A stretch of 23,199 nucleotides of DNA from Cryptobacterium sp. CAG:338 (GTDB lineage: Bacteria; Actinomycetota; Coriobacteriia; Coriobacteriales; Eggerthellaceae): assembly GCA_000435475.1 (NCBI GenBank), contig FR896067.1:35930-59128 (forward strand). Reading direction: 5' to 3'. Position 1 is the first letter of the stretch. Every line of letters begins with the position of its first letter. The position numbers were made by a program, and so were the translations under genes. The notes below the pieces were generated by a model. It did not search any database and was not told the origin of the DNA. It saw only the letters and a list, made by a program, of their open reading frames with translations. Below are positions 6,737 to 15,603 of the stretch, piece after piece.

Positions 6737-8293
6737 ACTGAAATCACCGCACAGTCTATCGACGAAGCGCTGCGCAAGCAGCTTGATGCCCTTAATACCA
6801 GCGTTGAATCTCGCGAAATCGGTTCTGTTGTACAAATTGGCGACGGTATTGCTCGTATCGATGGCCTTAAGGGTGCTATGCAGGGCGAACTCTTGGAGTT
6901 CACCGGCGAGGGTGGCAAGATCGTTTATGGTCTGGCTCAGAACCTTGAGGAAGAAGAGGTCGGCGCCGTACTCCTGGGTGACATCACTGCAATCAAAGAA
7001 AATGACCAGTGTCGTACCACTGGCCGCATTCTCGAAGTTCCTTCCGGTAAGGGCATGATCGGCCGTGTTGTTAATGCACTCGGCGAGCCTATTGACGGCA
7101 AGGGCCCAATCGAGGCTGAAGGTTATCGTCCAATCGAATTTAAGGCTCCTGGCGTTCATGAGCGTCAGCCTGTTCACGAGCCAATGCAGACCGGTATCAT
7201 TCCTATCGACGCAATGGTTCCAATCGGACGTGGCCAGCGTGAACTTATCATTGGCGACCGTCAGACTGGTAAGACCTCTATTGCAATTGACACGATTCTG
7301 AACCAAAAGGGTCAGAATATGATCTGTGTATACGTTGCAATTGGTCAGAAGGCTTCTACCGTATCTACTGTTGTAGAATCCCTCGAACGTCGCGGCGCTA
7401 TGGATTACACCATCGTTGTTGCAGCAACGGCATCTGATCCTGCTCCTATGCAGTATCTTGCTCCTATGGCTGGTGCAGCAATTGGTGAATACTTCATGTA
7501 CACGGGCGAAGATGGAAAGCCTGCAGGAGCAGACAATCCAGGACGCCACGTACTGTGCATCTATGACGACTTGTCTAAGCAGGCAGTTGCTTATCGACAG
7601 ATGTCATTGACCCTTCGTCGCCCACCCGGACGCGAAGCATATCCTGGTGATATTTTCTATCTGCATTCACGCCTCTTGGAACGTGCAGTTAAGCTTTCCG
7701 ATGAAAATGGTGCTGGTTCGCTGACCGCACTTCCTATCATCGAAACTCAGGCTGGCGACGTAGGTGCATACATTCCTACGAATGTAATTTCTATTACAGA
7801 CGGTCAGATTTACCTGAAGACCAACTTGTTCTTCCAGGGTCAGCGTCCTGCTGTTGACGTAGGTCTTTCAGTATCCCGCGTAGGTGGCGATGCTCAGGTT
7901 AAGTCCATGAAGTCTGTAGCAGGTACCTTGCGTCTTGACTTGGCAGCTTATCGTGAGTTGGAAGCATTTACTCAGTTTGGTTCCGACCTTGATAAGGCAA
8001 CCCAGCAACAGCTCACTCGTGGTGCTGCCATGACTGAACTGTTAAAGCAGCCTCGTTATACTCCTTTGCCCGTAGAAGAGCAGGCAATTGCTATCTATGC
8101 TGGCAACCAGGGTTACTTGGATGATATTCCGGTTGAAAGCATCGTACGTTTCCGTGGCGAAATGCTTGACTACCTGCGTATTAACCATGCTGGTACGATT
8201 GCTAAGTTGAGGGAAGGCAAGAAGTTTACCGACGAGATTGAAAATGAGCTTAATGCTGAAATCGAAGCATTCAAGTCTCAGTTCATCGCGTAA
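6734..8293 (+). CDS. atpA: ATP synthase F1 subunit alpha
   Basis: Alpha carries the non-catalytic nucleotide sites and alternates with beta in the F1 hexamer. From the GTG at 6734 it has 519 residues, somewhat longer than the typical 500-513. The beta-barrel domain begins near SVVQIGDGIARIDGL (31-45). The Walker A is GDRQTGKT (174-181, with Gln in place of the usual catalytic-site pattern, as expected for alpha). The late arginine region SVSRVGGDAQ contains the arginine that reaches into the catalytic site. The C-terminal helical domain extends to the end. The gene is 12 bases before atpG with a ggtgg site between. Nothing suggests loss of function. Confidence 0.98.
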   Translation: MTEITAQSIDEALRKQLDALNTSVESREIGSVVQIGDGIARIDGLKGAMQGELLEFTGEGGKIVYGLAQNLEEEEVGAVLLGDITAIKENDQCRTTGRILEVPSGKGMIGRVVNALGEPIDGKGPIEAEGYRPIEFKAPGVHERQPVHEPMQTGIIPIDAMVPIGRGQRELIIGDRQTGKTSIAIDTILNQKGQNMICVYVAIGQKASTVSTVVESLERRGAMDYTIVVAATASDPAPMQYLAPMAGAAIGEYFMYTGEDGKPAGADNPGRHVLCIYDDLSKQAVAYRQMSLTLRRPPGREAYPGDIFYLHSRLLERAVKLSDENGAGSLTALPIIETQAGDVGAYIPTNVISITDGQIYLKTNLFFQGQRPAVDVGLSVSRVGGDAQVKSMKSVAGTLRLDLAAYRELEAFTQFGSDLDKATQQQLTRGAAMTELLKQPRYTPLPVEEQAIAIYAGNQGYLDDIPVESIVRFRGEMLDYLRINHAGTIAKLREGKKFTDEIENELNAEIEAFKSQFIA

Positions 8294-8305
8294 GGTGGTC
8301 TGATT

Positions 8306-9223
8306 ATGCCGAACCTTCACGATATCGAAAGACGAATTAAATCCGTCGAATCGACGAAGCAGGTTACGCATACCATGCAGATGGTAGCTGCTGCAAAGAT
8401 TCGCCACGCTACTGAGCGTTGCGATGCAGCAACTCCATTTGCTAATGCAATGCGCGAGTTGCTCGGCAATATTGGTCGTATGGGCAGCTGTAATGCCGAA
8501 CTGACCAAGGAACACGACGAAATTAAAACTACGCTTATCGTAGCTATTGTTTCTGACCGTGGTCTTGCTGGTGGCTTTAACTCAAACATTTTGCGTCGTG
8601 CTGAAAAGATCATGAAGGATCGTAAGGCAGAAGGTAAAAACGTTGCCATTATTGCTTGCGGTAAGAAAGCGATTGCGTACTTCAAGTATCGCGAACATGA
8701 TCCGGTACTTGCTTTCCGCGACCTTTCCGCCGATCCGCGTGTTGAAGAAGCTGAAACCATGACCGACTATTGCGTTGAAAATTATCTCAATGGCAATATC
8801 GATGAGGTTATCACGATTTACAACCACGCGAAGAACGCAGCTGAGCAGGTTCCTACGATTCATCGTATTTTGCCTGTTGACTTGAAGTCGTTTGTCCCTG
8901 AGGGTGAGCGCTTTAAGTTTGGTGGCATCATGGAACCTGACGCAGATTTGGAAGACTTGCCTGGTTCTATTGAATATGAACCTGGTGAAGAAGAAGTTCT
9001 GAACCAGTTGCTTCCTGAGTACTTGAGTGGATATTTCTACTATGTACTTATCGAATCGGCTGCCGCAGAGCAGGCTGCTCGTCGTAACGCAATGAAAAAC
9101 GCGACGGATAATGCCGATGAAATGATTGAAACACTCAATCGAGTTTATAACCGTGTACGTCAAGGTGCCATTACAACCGAAATCAACGAAATCGTTGGTG
9201 GCGCCGCAGCTTTGGAGGACTAA
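8306..9223 (+). CDS. atpG: ATP synthase F1 subunit gamma
   Basis: Gamma is the central shaft that couples c-ring rotation to catalysis. The N-terminal coiled-coil strand is IERRIKSVESTKQVTHTMQMVAAAK, and the C-terminal strand is EQAARRNAMKNATDNA through GAITTEINEIVGGAAALED, both matching the family. The Rossmann-like middle contains SDRGLAGGFN (83-92). The total of 305 residues exceeds the usual 285-290. The extra length is an acidic stretch at about residues 191-223, between the ILP and YEPG elements, roughly 16 residues longer than in E. coli. An insert in this globular domain could affect regulation by epsilon, but that is speculation. Its stop directly abuts the atpD start (taaatg). Confidence 0.97.
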   Translation: MPNLHDIERRIKSVESTKQVTHTMQMVAAAKIRHATERCDAATPFANAMRELLGNIGRMGSCNAELTKEHDEIKTTLIVAIVSDRGLAGGFNSNILRRAEKIMKDRKAEGKNVAIIACGKKAIAYFKYREHDPVLAFRDLSADPRVEEAETMTDYCVENYLNGNIDEVITIYNHAKNAAEQVPTIHRILPVDLKSFVPEGERFKFGGIMEPDADLEDLPGSIEYEPGEEEVLNQLLPEYLSGYFYYVLIESAAAEQAARRNAMKNATDNADEMIETLNRVYNRVRQGAITTEINEIVGGAAALED

Positions 9224-10675
9224 ATGGCTGAAGAAATTACTACATCTGCGGCCAACCAGGGTGGTGCGATCGGTCATATTGTCCGTATCGTTGGCCCTGT
9301 TGTCGACGTTGAGTTTGCTCCGGGCCAGATCCCCGCAATCTACAACGCGTTGACCGTTGAAGCTAATACCCCCGCTGGCGACGTAAAGGTTCTCCTCGAG
9401 GTCCAGCTTCACCTTCCCGGTGATTTGGTTCGCGCGGTAGCTATGTCATCTACTGATGGCCTTACCCGTGGTCTTGAGGTAAAGGACACTGGCAATCCTA
9501 TGATGATGCCTGTAGGTCCTGAGACCCTTGGTCGCATTTGGAACGTTATGGGTGAACCCGTTGACGGCAAGCCAATGCCTGACGTTAAAGAGTTCTATCC
9601 AATCCATCGTCCTGCACCTGCTTATGAAGAGCTGGTTACTACTACCGAGATTTATGAAACTGGTATTAAGGTTGTTGATCTTATCCAGCCATTCATCAAG
9701 GGTGGTAAGACTGGCCTCTTTGGTGGCGCTGGTGTAGGCAAGACCGTTATTATTCAGGAGCTTATTAACAACTTGGCTCAGGAACATGGCGGTACTTCAG
9801 TATTTACTGGTGTAGGCGAACGTACCCGTGAAGGTACGGACCTGTTCATCGAAATGACCGACGCTGGTGTTATTAACAAGACCTGCTTGGTTTACGGTCA
9901 GATGAACGAGCCTCCTGGAGCACGTCTTCGCGTAGGTCTTTGCGGCCTTACCGAAGCTGAATACTTCCGTGACCAGGGCCAGGACGTACTGTTGTTTATC
10001 GACAACATCTTCCGTTTCACCCAGGCTGGTTCTGAGGTATCTGCACTGCTCGGCCGTATGCCTTCTGCAGTAGGTTACCAGCCAACCTTGGCAACTGAAA
10101 TGGGCGACCTTCAGGAACGTATTACCTCTACTAAGACTGGTTCTATTACCTCAGTACAGGCTGTATACGTACCTGCAGACGACTTGACTGACCCTGCACC
10201 TGCAACAACCTTTACCCACTTGGATGCTAAGACGGTTCTTAACCGTTCCATCGCTGAGAAGGGTATTTATCCTGCAGTTGACCCACTGGAATCTACTTCT
10301 CGTGCACTTGACCCAGAAATTGTTGGCGAAGAGCACTACGAAGTAGCAGTTGGTGTACAGAAGATCCTCCAAACTTATCAGGACCTTCAGGACATCATTG
10401 CTATTCTGGGTATGGAAGAACTTTCCGAGGATCAGAAGATCATCGTAAACCGTGCTCGTAAGATCGAGCGCTTCCTTGGTCAGCCTTTCCATGTTGCAAA
10501 GCAGTTCACCGGCCAAGACGGTGTATACGTAAAGCTGGAGGACACCATTCGCTCCTTCAAGGAGATCCTCAGCGGTAACTGCGACGAAATTCCTGAGGTT
10601 TGCTTCCGTAACAAGGGCACCATCGAGGATGTTTACGCAGCCTACGAGGAGATCAAGAAGCAGGAAGAAGAGTAA
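9224..10675 (+). CDS. atpD: ATP synthase F1 subunit beta
   Basis: Beta holds the catalytic sites that make ATP. The 483-residue protein has the barrel domain starting GHIVRIVGPVVDVEF (17-31), Walker A GGAGVGKT (167-174), the catalytic glutamate region GERTREG (198-204), Walker B VLLFIDNIFRF, and the alpha/beta signature PSAVGYQPTLATEMG. The C-terminal region contains ELSEDQK, part of the DELSEEDK-type loop that contacts gamma and epsilon; here it reads E-E-L-S-E-D-Q-K. It starts right after the atpG stop, with a ggagg site inside the end of atpG, and is followed by atpC after three bases. Complete and ordinary. Confidence 0.98.
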   Translation: MAEEITTSAANQGGAIGHIVRIVGPVVDVEFAPGQIPAIYNALTVEANTPAGDVKVLLEVQLHLPGDLVRAVAMSSTDGLTRGLEVKDTGNPMMMPVGPETLGRIWNVMGEPVDGKPMPDVKEFYPIHRPAPAYEELVTTTEIYETGIKVVDLIQPFIKGGKTGLFGGAGVGKTVIIQELINNLAQEHGGTSVFTGVGERTREGTDLFIEMTDAGVINKTCLVYGQMNEPPGARLRVGLCGLTEAEYFRDQGQDVLLFIDNIFRFTQAGSEVSALLGRMPSAVGYQPTLATEMGDLQERITSTKTGSITSVQAVYVPADDLTDPAPATTFTHLDAKTVLNRSIAEKGIYPAVDPLESTSRALDPEIVGEEHYEVAVGVQKILQTYQDLQDIIAILGMEELSEDQKIIVNRARKIERFLGQPFHVAKQFTGQDGVYVKLEDTIRSFKEILSGNCDEIPEVCFRNKGTIEDVYAAYEEIKKQEEE

Positions 10676-10678
10676 ATT

Positions 10679-11107
10679 ATGTCCACTATCAAATGTGATG
10701 TCGTAGCCAAGAATAAGGTTCTGTTTTCCGGTGAGCTTCATTCTGTAATGGTTCCCGGAAGCGAAGGCGAGCTTGGTATCATGGCTAACCATGAGCCCTT
10801 TGTTACCGCTCTTCATGATGGCGTTATTTGGGCACGCACTAAGCCCGAAGGCGGCACCACGTTGAGTGCGGCTATTATGGGCGGCTATGTCCAGTGCTTG
10901 GGAGAACGCGTAATTGTACTTTGTGATAAAACGCGTGAGATCAAGCGTATCAACGAGGATAAGGTTCGCAAGGATATTGCATCGCTTGAAGAGCGTATCG
11001 CTAACCTTCGCGAGGATCAGATTATCTCTCGTTCCGTTCTTACTCGAAAGCTTCGCTGGTGCAAAGTGCAACTTGCTGCCAAGGAAAAGGAAAGCCAGTA
11101 CGTCTAG
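10679..11107 (+). CDS. atpC: ATP synthase F1 subunit epsilon (operon copy)
   Basis: Epsilon joins gamma to the c ring, and in many bacteria its C-terminal helices inhibit ATP hydrolysis. The 142-residue protein has the N-terminal beta-sandwich (CDVVAKNKVLFSGELHSVMVPG, then GELGIMANHEP) and a C-terminal helical part (about 93-140) rich in Arg and Glu. The ribosome site before its ATG is weak (gaagaagag), and it lies three bases after atpD, so it probably depends on translational coupling. A strong terminator follows 54 bases later. A second, free-standing epsilon gene is found 390 bases downstream. This operon copy is the one expected to be made in step with beta. Confidence 0.96.
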   Translation: MSTIKCDVVAKNKVLFSGELHSVMVPGSEGELGIMANHEPFVTALHDGVIWARTKPEGGTTLSAAIMGGYVQCLGERVIVLCDKTREIKRINEDKVRKDIASLEERIANLREDQIISRSVLTRKLRWCKVQLAAKEKESQYV

Positions 11108-11161
11108 GTTTCTTCCACGATTCCTCCGGACGAAATTAGGTTTTCGACGGTACCAGCATTC

Positions 11162-11201
11162 AAACAACCCCTTCCTTTTTGGAGGGGGTTGTTTTGTTTT
11201 G
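11162..11201 (+). terminator. Strong terminator ending the atp operon
   Basis: A 14-base-pair stem (11162-11175 with 11181-11194, one G-U pair) closes a TTTTT loop and is followed by a T-rich tail (tgttttg). It separates the operon from the second epsilon gene. Confidence 0.93.
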
Positions 11202-11496
11202 TGAGGGTTTGGACTCGGTTGTGAACTTATAAGTCTGTAAAACAGGGATTTATTTGTGGGTGTTTATAAATAACCTTCTATAGCAAAAGCTATTGAAAAA
11301 GTTATTGAAGTCGGTCATATATAACTCAAGTGTGACTATTTGGCGCATTTATTAAAAAATCGTGGATAAAATACGGGTAGGCTGATAGCATTCCTCCCCA
11401 ATGACTCACTTTGAGTTATTTGCTGAAGAGGAACAAGGGGAGAGGTTTCTCAAGTAAACCATGGGGCGTTCATGCGGACGTTCAAAGGAGAGCTAT
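11202..11496 (+). promoter_or_regulatory. Non-coding leader of the second epsilon gene, with hairpins
   Basis: This AT-rich gap contains a small hairpin atagc-aaaa-gctat, two copies of an (a/t)ttattgaa-type sequence, and a -10-like taaaat at 11367-11372 without a well-spaced -35. Near its end is a 9-base-pair stem aatgactca/tgagttatt with a CTT loop (11400-11420, one G-U pair). That stem is enclosed by ttcctc/gaggaa (11391-11396, 11428-11433). The gene therefore has its own leader and probably its own promoter. Confidence 0.5.
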
Positions 11497-11961
11497 ATGT
11501 CAGTGCTGCATTGTGATGTGGTTGCTAAAGATAGGATGCTCTTTTCAGGGGAGCTCTACTCGATAACCGTTCCTGGTGTTCAGGGCTATATGGGGGTGCT
11601 TGAAAATCACTCTCCAGCGCTTATTGCGCTTAAAGATGGGGTCATTTGGGGCCGAGAAACTTCTGAGTCAGGTCCAGTTATAGCTGCAGCGAATATGGGT
11701 GGCTATCTTCAAGTAATGGGGAGTCGCGTAATAGTTCTTTGTGACAAGACGCGCCAAATTCAAGATATCAAACTTGAACTTCTAGAAAAGGCAATTCCGG
11801 AATTGGAAGAGCGTCTCTCTTCGCTTAGTCATGAACAGTTCATAGCTAATTCGGTGCTTCGTCGAAAACTTCGGTGGCTTCAAGTTCAGTACAATGCAAA
11901 GAAGAAAGCACTCGAAGGAAAATTGCCCTTTGAATATAAAGAGTCGTTCGGCAAAGATTAA
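11497..11961 (+). CDS. Second, free-standing ATP synthase epsilon subunit
   Basis: This 154-residue protein aligns without gaps to the operon epsilon over about 137 residues, with roughly 75 identities counted by eye. The beta-sandwich is kept (CDVVAKDRMLFSGELYSITVPG, GVLENHSP, DGVIWGR), as are MGGY and VIVLCDKTR. The C-terminal helix region has the same SVL-RRKLRW-QVQ pattern but differs most between about residues 88 and 118 and adds a tail ending YKESFGKD. The ATG at 11497 is chosen because aaaggag (11484-11490) precedes it; an upstream in-frame start at 11461 lacks one. It lies beyond the atp terminator, so its expression can differ from the operon's. It looks intact. A role as an alternative regulatory subunit is inference. 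Confidence 0.9.
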   Translation: MSVLHCDVVAKDRMLFSGELYSITVPGVQGYMGVLENHSPALIALKDGVIWGRETSESGPVIAAANMGGYLQVMGSRVIVLCDKTRQIQDIKLELLEKAIPELEERLSSLSHEQFIANSVLRRKLRWLQVQYNAKKKALEGKLPFEYKESFGKD

Positions 11962-12018
11962 CAAAGCCGTATAGTGAGCCGTTAACAAAACTTCGCATTT
12001 AATCCACTAACTGTTCGC

Positions 12019-12046
12019 TTTCATTAAGCGCGAATGCTGCTAATAT
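12019..12046 (+). promoter_or_regulatory. Candidate promoter of dnaE
   Basis: A -35-like tttcat (12019-12024) is 16 bases from a -10-like taatat (12041-12046), which has an extended TG element (tgctaatat). A bulged dyad ttcgctt/aagcgcgaa overlaps the spacer. It lies 70 bases upstream of the dnaE start. Confidence 0.45.
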
Positions 12047-12115
12047 GAGTACCCGAAATATTGGAACAGAGACGAGAACAGTACTTCTTGGCACATGACG
12101 TAAGGGTGTGAGCTT

Positions 12116-15100
12116 ATGGCATTCGTTCATCTTCACAATCACACGGAGTATTCCCTACTTGACGGCGCAACGCATATTTATGACATGGTTAAACGTGCAG
12201 CTGATTTAGGCATGCCTGCCGTTGCTATTACCGACCATGGCGTTATGAGTGGTGTGCCTGAGCTGGCTGATGCCTGTGAAAAGGTAAAGAAGGAAACCGG
12301 CGTTTGGGTAAAGCCTATTTTTGGTTGTGAGATATATTTCACCACCGATAGCGAGCTTAAAAAAGAAAAACGTCGGCTCCATCACATGATTTTGCTCGCA
12401 AAAAATAATACGGGCTATCACAACTTACTCAAACTGGTAAGCGAATCGCATGTTGATAACTTCTATTATCGTCCTCGCACCACGTTTGAAATGCTTCAAA
12501 AGTATTCCGAAGGGCTTATTGCAACGAGTGCTTGTATTGCAGGCGTTATTCCTCGTTGTATTGACGACGGTGATTTCGCCCAGGCGGTTGAGTGGGCAAA
12601 GCGATTTAAAGAAGTGTATGCACCCGGCGACTTTTATATTGAGTTGCAGGACCAAGGTATTACCACAAACGGTGGCATGACTCAGCTGGAAATGAATCGC
12701 AAGCTCACCGAAATTGCTAACCAGCTTGGCTTGCAAACTATTGCAACGAACGACTTTCATTACCTTACGCAAGAGGACGCGGTTGCGCAGGACATTATGC
12801 TCTGCATTGGCACCAACTCTACCGTGACCCAAGAAAAGCGCTTTAAGTTTCCAAACGATCAGTTCTATATGAAGACCGAAGAGGAAATGCGTGCCGCACT
12901 AAAGGAATTCCCCGAAGCATGCGACAACACCGTTGCACTGGCAGAAAAGTGTAATGTGGAATTAGAACGCGACGCAATTCTTCCTCGTTTCCCCTTACCT
13001 GAAGGAGAAACAGAAGAATCATATTTCCGAAAGCGTGTACAGGAAGGTCTGGTACGCCGATACGGAGATCCTGTTCCTGCGGAAGTTCAAGAGCGTGCTG
13101 ATTACGAAATGAGCGTTATTATTCAGCAAGGATTCCCTGCTTACTTCCTTATTGTTCAGGAATATATTGAGTGGGCGCGTAGTCAGGGTATTGGTGTAGG
13201 CCCTGGTCGTGGTTCGGCGGCAGGTGCAATTGTTGCCTACGCTATGGGAATTACTGACCTTGACCCCCTTTCAAATGGCTTACTGTTTGAACGTTTTCTC
13301 TCTCCAGAACGTGTAGAGATGCCCGATATCGACGTTGACTTCGAAGATGAACGTCGCCAAGAGGTTATTGAACATATTAAAGATGTTTATGGCGAGGACC
13401 ATGTATCAGGCGTTATTACCTTTGGTAAGCTGCAGGCAAAAAATGCCGTGCGCGATGCAGCTCGCGTGTTGGATTACCCCTATGCGGTAGGCGATAAAGT
13501 AGCCAAGCTTATTGGTAACGAGCTGGGCATCACGATCGATGATGCGATGGCAAAGAATCCTGACCTTAAGCAAGCCTACGACACCGAGGAAGATGTCCGT
13601 CGTGTAATTGATGCGGCACGTTCTATCGAAGGTCATGTGCGTGGTGAAGGTGTGCACGCATGTGCTACCATCATCTGCCGTGACCCCATGAGTGATCATG
13701 TGCCTATGAAGCGCGATACCAAGGGTGGCGGCATTATTACGCAATACGACGGTCACTATACGCCTGATTTAGGTTTGCTGAAGATGGACTTTTTGGGCCT
13801 GCGAACCTTAGGTGTACTCTCGCGTGCGTGCCGTAATATTAAAGCCCGTTTTGGGGTGGAAATCATTCCTGAGGAAATTCCAACCGATGATGAAAAGGCT
13901 TTCGAGCTTTTACGCAGCGGCAATATGGATGGTCTGTTCCAGGTGGAAAGTGCGCTGTATGTAAGTCTGTTTAGTCGCTTACCTCCTCATAGATTTTCTG
14001 ATGTTGTTGCTTCGATCGCATTGAACCGTCCGGGCCCTCTGGAGTCTGGCATGGTTGATGACTATGTTATGGTTGCGAGCGGCAAAACGCCTGTTCATTA
14101 CTATGACGATCGCTTGCGTCCGTTGCTGGAAGAAACCTACGGAACCATGGTTTACCAGGAGCAGATCATGCAGATTTCCATGGTCATGAGTGGTTTTTCT
14201 GCAGGTAAGGCAGATAAGCTGCGTAAAGCAATGGGTAAAAAGAAGATCGATGTAATGCGCCAACTCCAAGAAGATTGGAATCAAGGTGCCGTCGAAAATG
14301 GCTTTAGCTTAGAGATTGCTAAAAAGATTTGGGAAGATGCTGAAAAGTTCGCTAAGTATGCATTTAACAAGTCTCACTCAGCAGCGTACGCTATTTTGGT
14401 TATGCGTACGGCATACTTAAAAGCGCATTATCCCAATGATTATATGGCGGCGGTTTTGTCGTCGTATATGGGCAACTCTGATCGCCTAATTAAATACATT
14501 GCGAGCTGTAACCGTAATGGTATTCCCGTGCTTTCGCCTGACGTAAATTCTTCTAACTTGGAATTTACTCCTCTTGATAATGGAATTCGTTTTGGTTTAG
14601 CGGGCATTCGTGGTGTAGGCGAAAAAGTTGCGCAGGTAATCATTGATGAGCGCGAGGCAAACGGCCCCTATACCTCATTGCACGATTTTGTAAACCGCGT
14701 TGATTCTTCTGCCTACAATCGCAAAACACTTGAAGCACTAATTAAATCAGGTGGTTTTGACTCTACGGGGTATACGCGCAAACAGCTCATGTATTTTGTT
14801 GACGAAACTCCTATGCTGGAAAGCGCTACTAAGCGTCAAAAGGACAAGGATGCAGGTCAGCTTGATATGTTTAGCATGTTTGCTGATGTGGATGATTCTT
14901 TCAAGGAAGATATTCCAGAACCTGATGGCATAGAGTGGGATCGTCGTACGAAGCTTTCTTTCGAAAAAGATATCTTGAAGATGTACGTTTCTGACCACCC
15001 GCTTCGCCCTTACGAGAACTATCTTTCTCGTACGATGAAATACACCTTGGGTGATTTGATGGACAGGGAAGAGGGCATTAAATCTGCCACGTTTGCAGGT

Positions 15101-15577
15101 ATGGTTTCGGAAACAAATATTCGTCGTACAAAACGCGGTACTTTGATGGCGAGCTTTACTCTGGAAGATACTTCTGGACATATTGAATGTGTATGTTTTG
15201 ATTACGAAAAAAATCAGGCAGCAATTCAGGAAGACGCCATTATTACTTGCAAGGGTAAATTTGAAGTAAATGATCGTGGTAGCCAAATTCTGGTGTACGA
15301 AGCAAAACCGTTGGAGCTTTCTGAAGCGGATATGAATGTTGCACCAATGCAGCTAGAACTCACGCTTGCAACACGGGAATTGAACTCGGTTTCTTCGGAT
15401 AAGCTGATGCGTATCCTGAAAGCGCATCCTGGCAAAGATCCGGTTATTTTGTACATTAACGAAGAAAATGGCAAACGAATGAGGGCGGAGTTGCCTCTTA
15501 CTACCGATTCGAATAATTCGCACCTCAAAGCTCATTTGGCGGATTTGTTTGGACGACCTGTTTGGAAAGCTTCGTAG
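12116..15577 (+). CDS. dnaE: DNA polymerase III subunit alpha
   Basis: DnaE is the replicative polymerase of the chromosome. The 1153-residue protein has the order PHP domain, polymerase core, helix-hairpin-helix and OB fold. The PHP site looks complete, with His7, His9 (HLHNHT), Asp16, His41, Glu72, His90, Cys140, Asp213 and His215, unlike the degenerate E. coli version. The catalytic acids are Asp404 and Asp406 in PDIDVDF and Asp558 in MDFLGLRTL, matching E. coli 401, 403 and 555. PGRGSAAG is at about 363-370, the tandem HhH near 829-865 and the OB fold from about 990. The ATG follows a weak aaggg site. A complete PHP site suggests built-in 3'-5' proofreading, as shown for mycobacterial DnaE1; here it is inferred. 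Confidence 0.97.
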   Translation: MAFVHLHNHTEYSLLDGATHIYDMVKRAADLGMPAVAITDHGVMSGVPELADACEKVKKETGVWVKPIFGCEIYFTTDSELKKEKRRLHHMILLAKNNTGYHNLLKLVSESHVDNFYYRPRTTFEMLQKYSEGLIATSACIAGVIPRCIDDGDFAQAVEWAKRFKEVYAPGDFYIELQDQGITTNGGMTQLEMNRKLTEIANQLGLQTIATNDFHYLTQEDAVAQDIMLCIGTNSTVTQEKRFKFPNDQFYMKTEEEMRAALKEFPEACDNTVALAEKCNVELERDAILPRFPLPEGETEESYFRKRVQEGLVRRYGDPVPAEVQERADYEMSVIIQQGFPAYFLIVQEYIEWARSQGIGVGPGRGSAAGAIVAYAMGITDLDPLSNGLLFERFLSPERVEMPDIDVDFEDERRQEVIEHIKDVYGEDHVSGVITFGKLQAKNAVRDAARVLDYPYAVGDKVAKLIGNELGITIDDAMAKNPDLKQAYDTEEDVRRVIDAARSIEGHVRGEGVHACATIICRDPMSDHVPMKRDTKGGGIITQYDGHYTPDLGLLKMDFLGLRTLGVLSRACRNIKARFGVEIIPEEIPTDDEKAFELLRSGNMDGLFQVESALYVSLFSRLPPHRFSDVVASIALNRPGPLESGMVDDYVMVASGKTPVHYYDDRLRPLLEETYGTMVYQEQIMQISMVMSGFSAGKADKLRKAMGKKKIDVMRQLQEDWNQGAVENGFSLEIAKKIWEDAEKFAKYAFNKSHSAAYAILVMRTAYLKAHYPNDYMAAVLSSYMGNSDRLIKYIASCNRNGIPVLSPDVNSSNLEFTPLDNGIRFGLAGIRGVGEKVAQVIIDEREANGPYTSLHDFVNRVDSSAYNRKTLEALIKSGGFDSTGYTRKQLMYFVDETPMLESATKRQKDKDAGQLDMFSMFADVDDSFKEDIPEPDGIEWDRRTKLSFEKDILKMYVSDHPLRPYENYLSRTMKYTLGDLMDREEGIKSATFAGMVSETNIRRTKRGTLMASFTLEDTSGHIECVCFDYEKNQAAIQEDAIITCKGKFEVNDRGSQILVYEAKPLELSEADMNVAPMQLELTLATRELNSVSSDKLMRILKAHPGKDPVILYINEENGKRMRAELPLTTDSNNSHLKAHLADLFGRPVWKAS

Positions 15578-15603
15578 TTAAGCAAACGCTTGCGAGACTC
15601 TAA

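Noticed and set aside
6731..7549. 272-codon open frame on the minus strand inside atpA
   Set aside because: A shadow of atpA, with unlikely composition (many Cys, Arg and Asn) and no start signal.
8582..9412. 276-codon open frame on the minus strand over atpG and atpD
   Set aside because: Antisense to two certain genes; no motif or ribosome site.
10151..11167. 338-codon open frame on the minus strand across the end of atpD, all of atpC and the gap
   Set aside because: It is antisense to highly conserved genes, has no ribosome site or recognisable domain, and its openness follows from the codon use of the sense genes.
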